DNA of 64,000 nt from Antennarius striatus (taxonomy: Eukaryota > Chordata > Actinopteri > Lophiiformes > Antennariidae): contig NC_090795.1 of the NCBI RefSeq assembly GCF_040054535.1, forward strand, positions 9,292,501 to 9,356,500, read 5' to 3'. Below are positions 61,727 to 64,000 of the stretch, one piece after another. Within the stretch, counting starts at the first letter, position 1. Each line of letters opens with the position of its first letter. The position numbers and the translations under genes were made by a program. The notes beneath the pieces are model-generated. The model worked only from the letters and a program-made list of their open reading frames with translations, had not been told where the DNA came from and made no database searches.

Positions 61727-61930
61727 AGAGTCTTTCCAGCTAAGGCAGTTATAACAATTCTAAGCTGCACCTTTCTGTCTACAAAGAGCAGTCTGAAGTC
61801 AAACCTCTGTCTCTACAACTTGAATACTGCCCTCGATCGAAGAATGGAACAACAATAGGATAATTCGAACTCTTAAGACTGTCGGTTGACTTCTGTAATT
61901 GCTGATCTTCTTTTCTTAAAAGCAAAATAA

Positions 61931-61936
61931 AATAAA
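61931..61936 (+). terminator. Polyadenylation signal of the ptgds-like lipocalin
   Basis: Two overlapping AATAAA hexamers (61926-61931 and 61931-61936) lie about 205 bases after the stop. Confidence 0.7.
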
Positions 61937-61959
61937 TGCATTTTTATGTTCAGTTTGAT

Positions 61960-63785
61960 TATTTTCTGTCAGAAAACTGTGTGTGTGAACTACTTGTATC
62001 AGCCATGAGTTTTCTATTTGACACTGTGAAGAATGATCAAGTCATTTATACAACAGCCTTGATTGTGGAGTCTATATGCACGTAAATGTTATTTGGGGCA
62101 CTTCACTGACCCGGGAGAGAAATCCCAGAAGATGATCATCAGGGATAAACTCACCAAGGAAATGAGTTGATGGAACAGCTGGATGTCATAAATTGTAAAT
62201 TTATTGTTTAGGCCTAACAAAGGTTGTCACGGTCGTCAGAGAACACTCTTTGAGGCTTCTTTCCATGCTGAGTTAATTGGAAAGATCTCAGTTATCACAC
62301 TGAGTTGCTAATTCTTCAGAGAATTGACAACTATCAACGCTGAACAGGGAAGAATTCCCCATATATCAGAAAAATATCCCTACAGGGATCAGTAAAGTTA
62401 AAATTAAAATTAAAAATTAACAAAACTTAAAATTACATTCCTGATATATATGTGAATTTTCAATGTGAATTACTATACTCACATGTTGCCCTATTAGGCA
62501 AACAAAGCACTTGTGCCTCTTTACAAACTACAGTACTGTATATCTGTGTTTTTGGATGAACTGTGAAAGAGTAACCACAATGGATGTCATTGTGATGTGA
62601 CCTCAGGGGAGTTTTATATATCTTTACCCCCTGATCAGTCAGTTACAACTGAAGAAGCCTCTTGGATGTGAAAAATACAGTACCTTCTAATGTCTCCAAG
62701 CTACATCCCAGGGGTCTGAAAATGTCTCCGCTCGACTGTAGAAATGGGATTGCTTTTGCTCGTGCAGGAATTGTTTTTCAGCCTATTGTTCATTAATGGA
62801 GTCTACAGATGTTATAGTGTGAAACACATAACAGTGGGTGTTGAAACACAAATCTGCTTCTTATGTTGGCAGGTAGGGGAGGCCAAATGTTGAAACCAGA
62901 TAGAGATCACAGTGTGTGTAATCACCCAAACCTTTTCTGTGAAAACAAAGCAAATATGTGATCCAGACCTAAAAATGCCGTCTAACAAATCACATCTCTA
63001 ATGTATCCTCGATATTCTTTGGGTGCATCAAGATTCTAACACTAGATCAAAACAAGCCTTGGACTATTTCTGTGTTCGTGATAAAGGATGTATGACGCAA
63101 TTGCTCATGATTGCTCATTTAAAAGTGTAATGTTATCACAACTTCATCGTCTGCCCATCATTTAGATCAGGAGTATTCAACAAAAAACTGGTTAATTTAG
63201 AATTATTAAGAATAAGAATAACAAGAATAGAATCGTAGACTTTTGTTCTAGGTGAAATCAACTCAAACCTACATGGGTAGTGTGGGTGCCAGGTGTAATA
63301 ACATTTCACATGGATTACAGTATATATCAATATTTATACAAATTTGTTTGTGATATGTTGCCCAAGTACCATAAATAAGCGGGCAGCATATCCTGTTCCT
63401 AATACAGTCTGTAAGAATGATCCTCACAAGGAAATGACAACAACATGGTAAAATACTGTAGTCTTTAAGTGGTGACTATTTTGTCTTTAAAATACAATAT
63501 GTTTACAGCAATGGGATTCATTTTAACATTTAGAATAAATAATTTACTACATAAAGTATTTGCTGATGTTAATCATCATTTTCAGTGGATTTCCATTTCA
63601 CTAATGGGCTTTAAAAGTAGTTAATCATCATGGGTTGGATTCAGATGCCTGCTTTCACCATAATTACATGTTATGAGGGTCTATATGTTTCATGTACGCC
63701 TTTTAGCTCTTCTTTGAGTGCTTCACAATAGTGCACATCTCTGTAGATTACAATCATTCAAAGTAAAAGTGATGCAGAGAAGAAG
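61960..63785. other. Right-hand intergenic region
   Basis: I see no exon on either strand with good splice sites and family similarity. It contains a LINE tail at 62376-62425 and is otherwise AT-rich. Confidence 0.55.
62376..62425 (+). repeat. LINE 3'-tail relic
   Basis: TATCCCTACAGGGATCAGTA, then AAG and a (TTAAAA)n-like tail. The same form as the tails at 2466, 32336 and 47500. Confidence 0.6.
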
Positions 63786-63809
63786 ACCGACATTAAAGAT
63801 CAAACACTC

Positions 63810-63815
63810 TTTATT
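63810..63815 (-). terminator. Minus-strand polyadenylation signal of a gene beyond the right edge
   Basis: On the minus strand AATAAA is followed by GAGTGTTTGATCTTTAATG, a T/G-rich downstream element. The stretch from about 63790 to 64000 would then be the 3' UTR of a convergent gene whose coding part lies outside the window. Confidence 0.35.
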
Positions 63816-63911
63816 GAACTCAACAAAACTGAGAGTAAAGCATATGGGTTATGGTTTTGTCCGCTGGAGTTGATAATCAAATGCCAGTGTTGTTGTTTAA
63901 AAAGCTCATAC

Positions 63912-63966
63912 CACGTGTGTGTATGTGTGTGTGTGTGTGGTGTGTATGTGTGTTTGCTTATGTGTG
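63912..63966 (+). repeat. Imperfect (GT)n microsatellite
   Basis: GT units with TATG and GGTG interruptions near the right edge. Confidence 0.85.
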
Positions 63967-64000
63967 GTCAGAGCAATTTAATTATAAAAAAAACATAAGA

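Overview
The window is vertebrate nuclear DNA, most likely from a percomorph (spiny-rayed) teleost. Genes have small coding exons with GT-AG introns, introns carry long (TG)n, (AC)n and (TA)n microsatellites, and typical fish SINE, LINE and MITE debris is present. I rebuilt seven genes by joining exons in phase, and every junction below keeps the reading frame.

Layout, left to right: the 3' part of bmi1 (+, 1-2197); spag6 (+, 11 exons, 5206-10460, 508 aa); pip4k2a (-, 10 exons, 40786-16494, 404 aa, with a 13.3 kb first intron and a 6.9 kb sixth intron); armc3 (+, 17 exons, 43207-51659, 821 aa); msrb2 (+, 5 exons, 52241-54859, 189 aa); c8g (+, 7 exons, 55731-59449, 221 aa); and a prostaglandin-D-synthase-like lipocalin (+, 6 exons, 60679-61726, 183 aa). 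A minus-strand polyadenylation signal near 63810 suggests that another gene ends just inside the right edge.

The order BMI1-SPAG6-PIP4K2A-ARMC3-MSRB2 matches human 10p12. In human the next gene is PTF1A. Here the next genes are c8g and a ptgds-like lipocalin, whose human relatives sit together on 9q34.3. The window therefore joins two blocks that are separate in human.

The genes do not form one pathway. spag6 and armc3 are armadillo-repeat genes linked to motile cilia and sperm flagella, and each has a perfect RFX X-box upstream of its start. bmi1 is a Polycomb repressor subunit, pip4k2a a lipid kinase, msrb2 a mitochondrial repair enzyme, and the two lipocalins are secreted.

I found no new multi-gene system. 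The most interesting structures are: the two X-boxes; inverted copies of a roughly 400 bp repeat around one armc3 exon; nested transposon insertions with visible target-site duplications; a GC-AG intron in spag6; three perfect hairpins; and a lipocalin without the prostaglandin D synthase catalytic cysteine.
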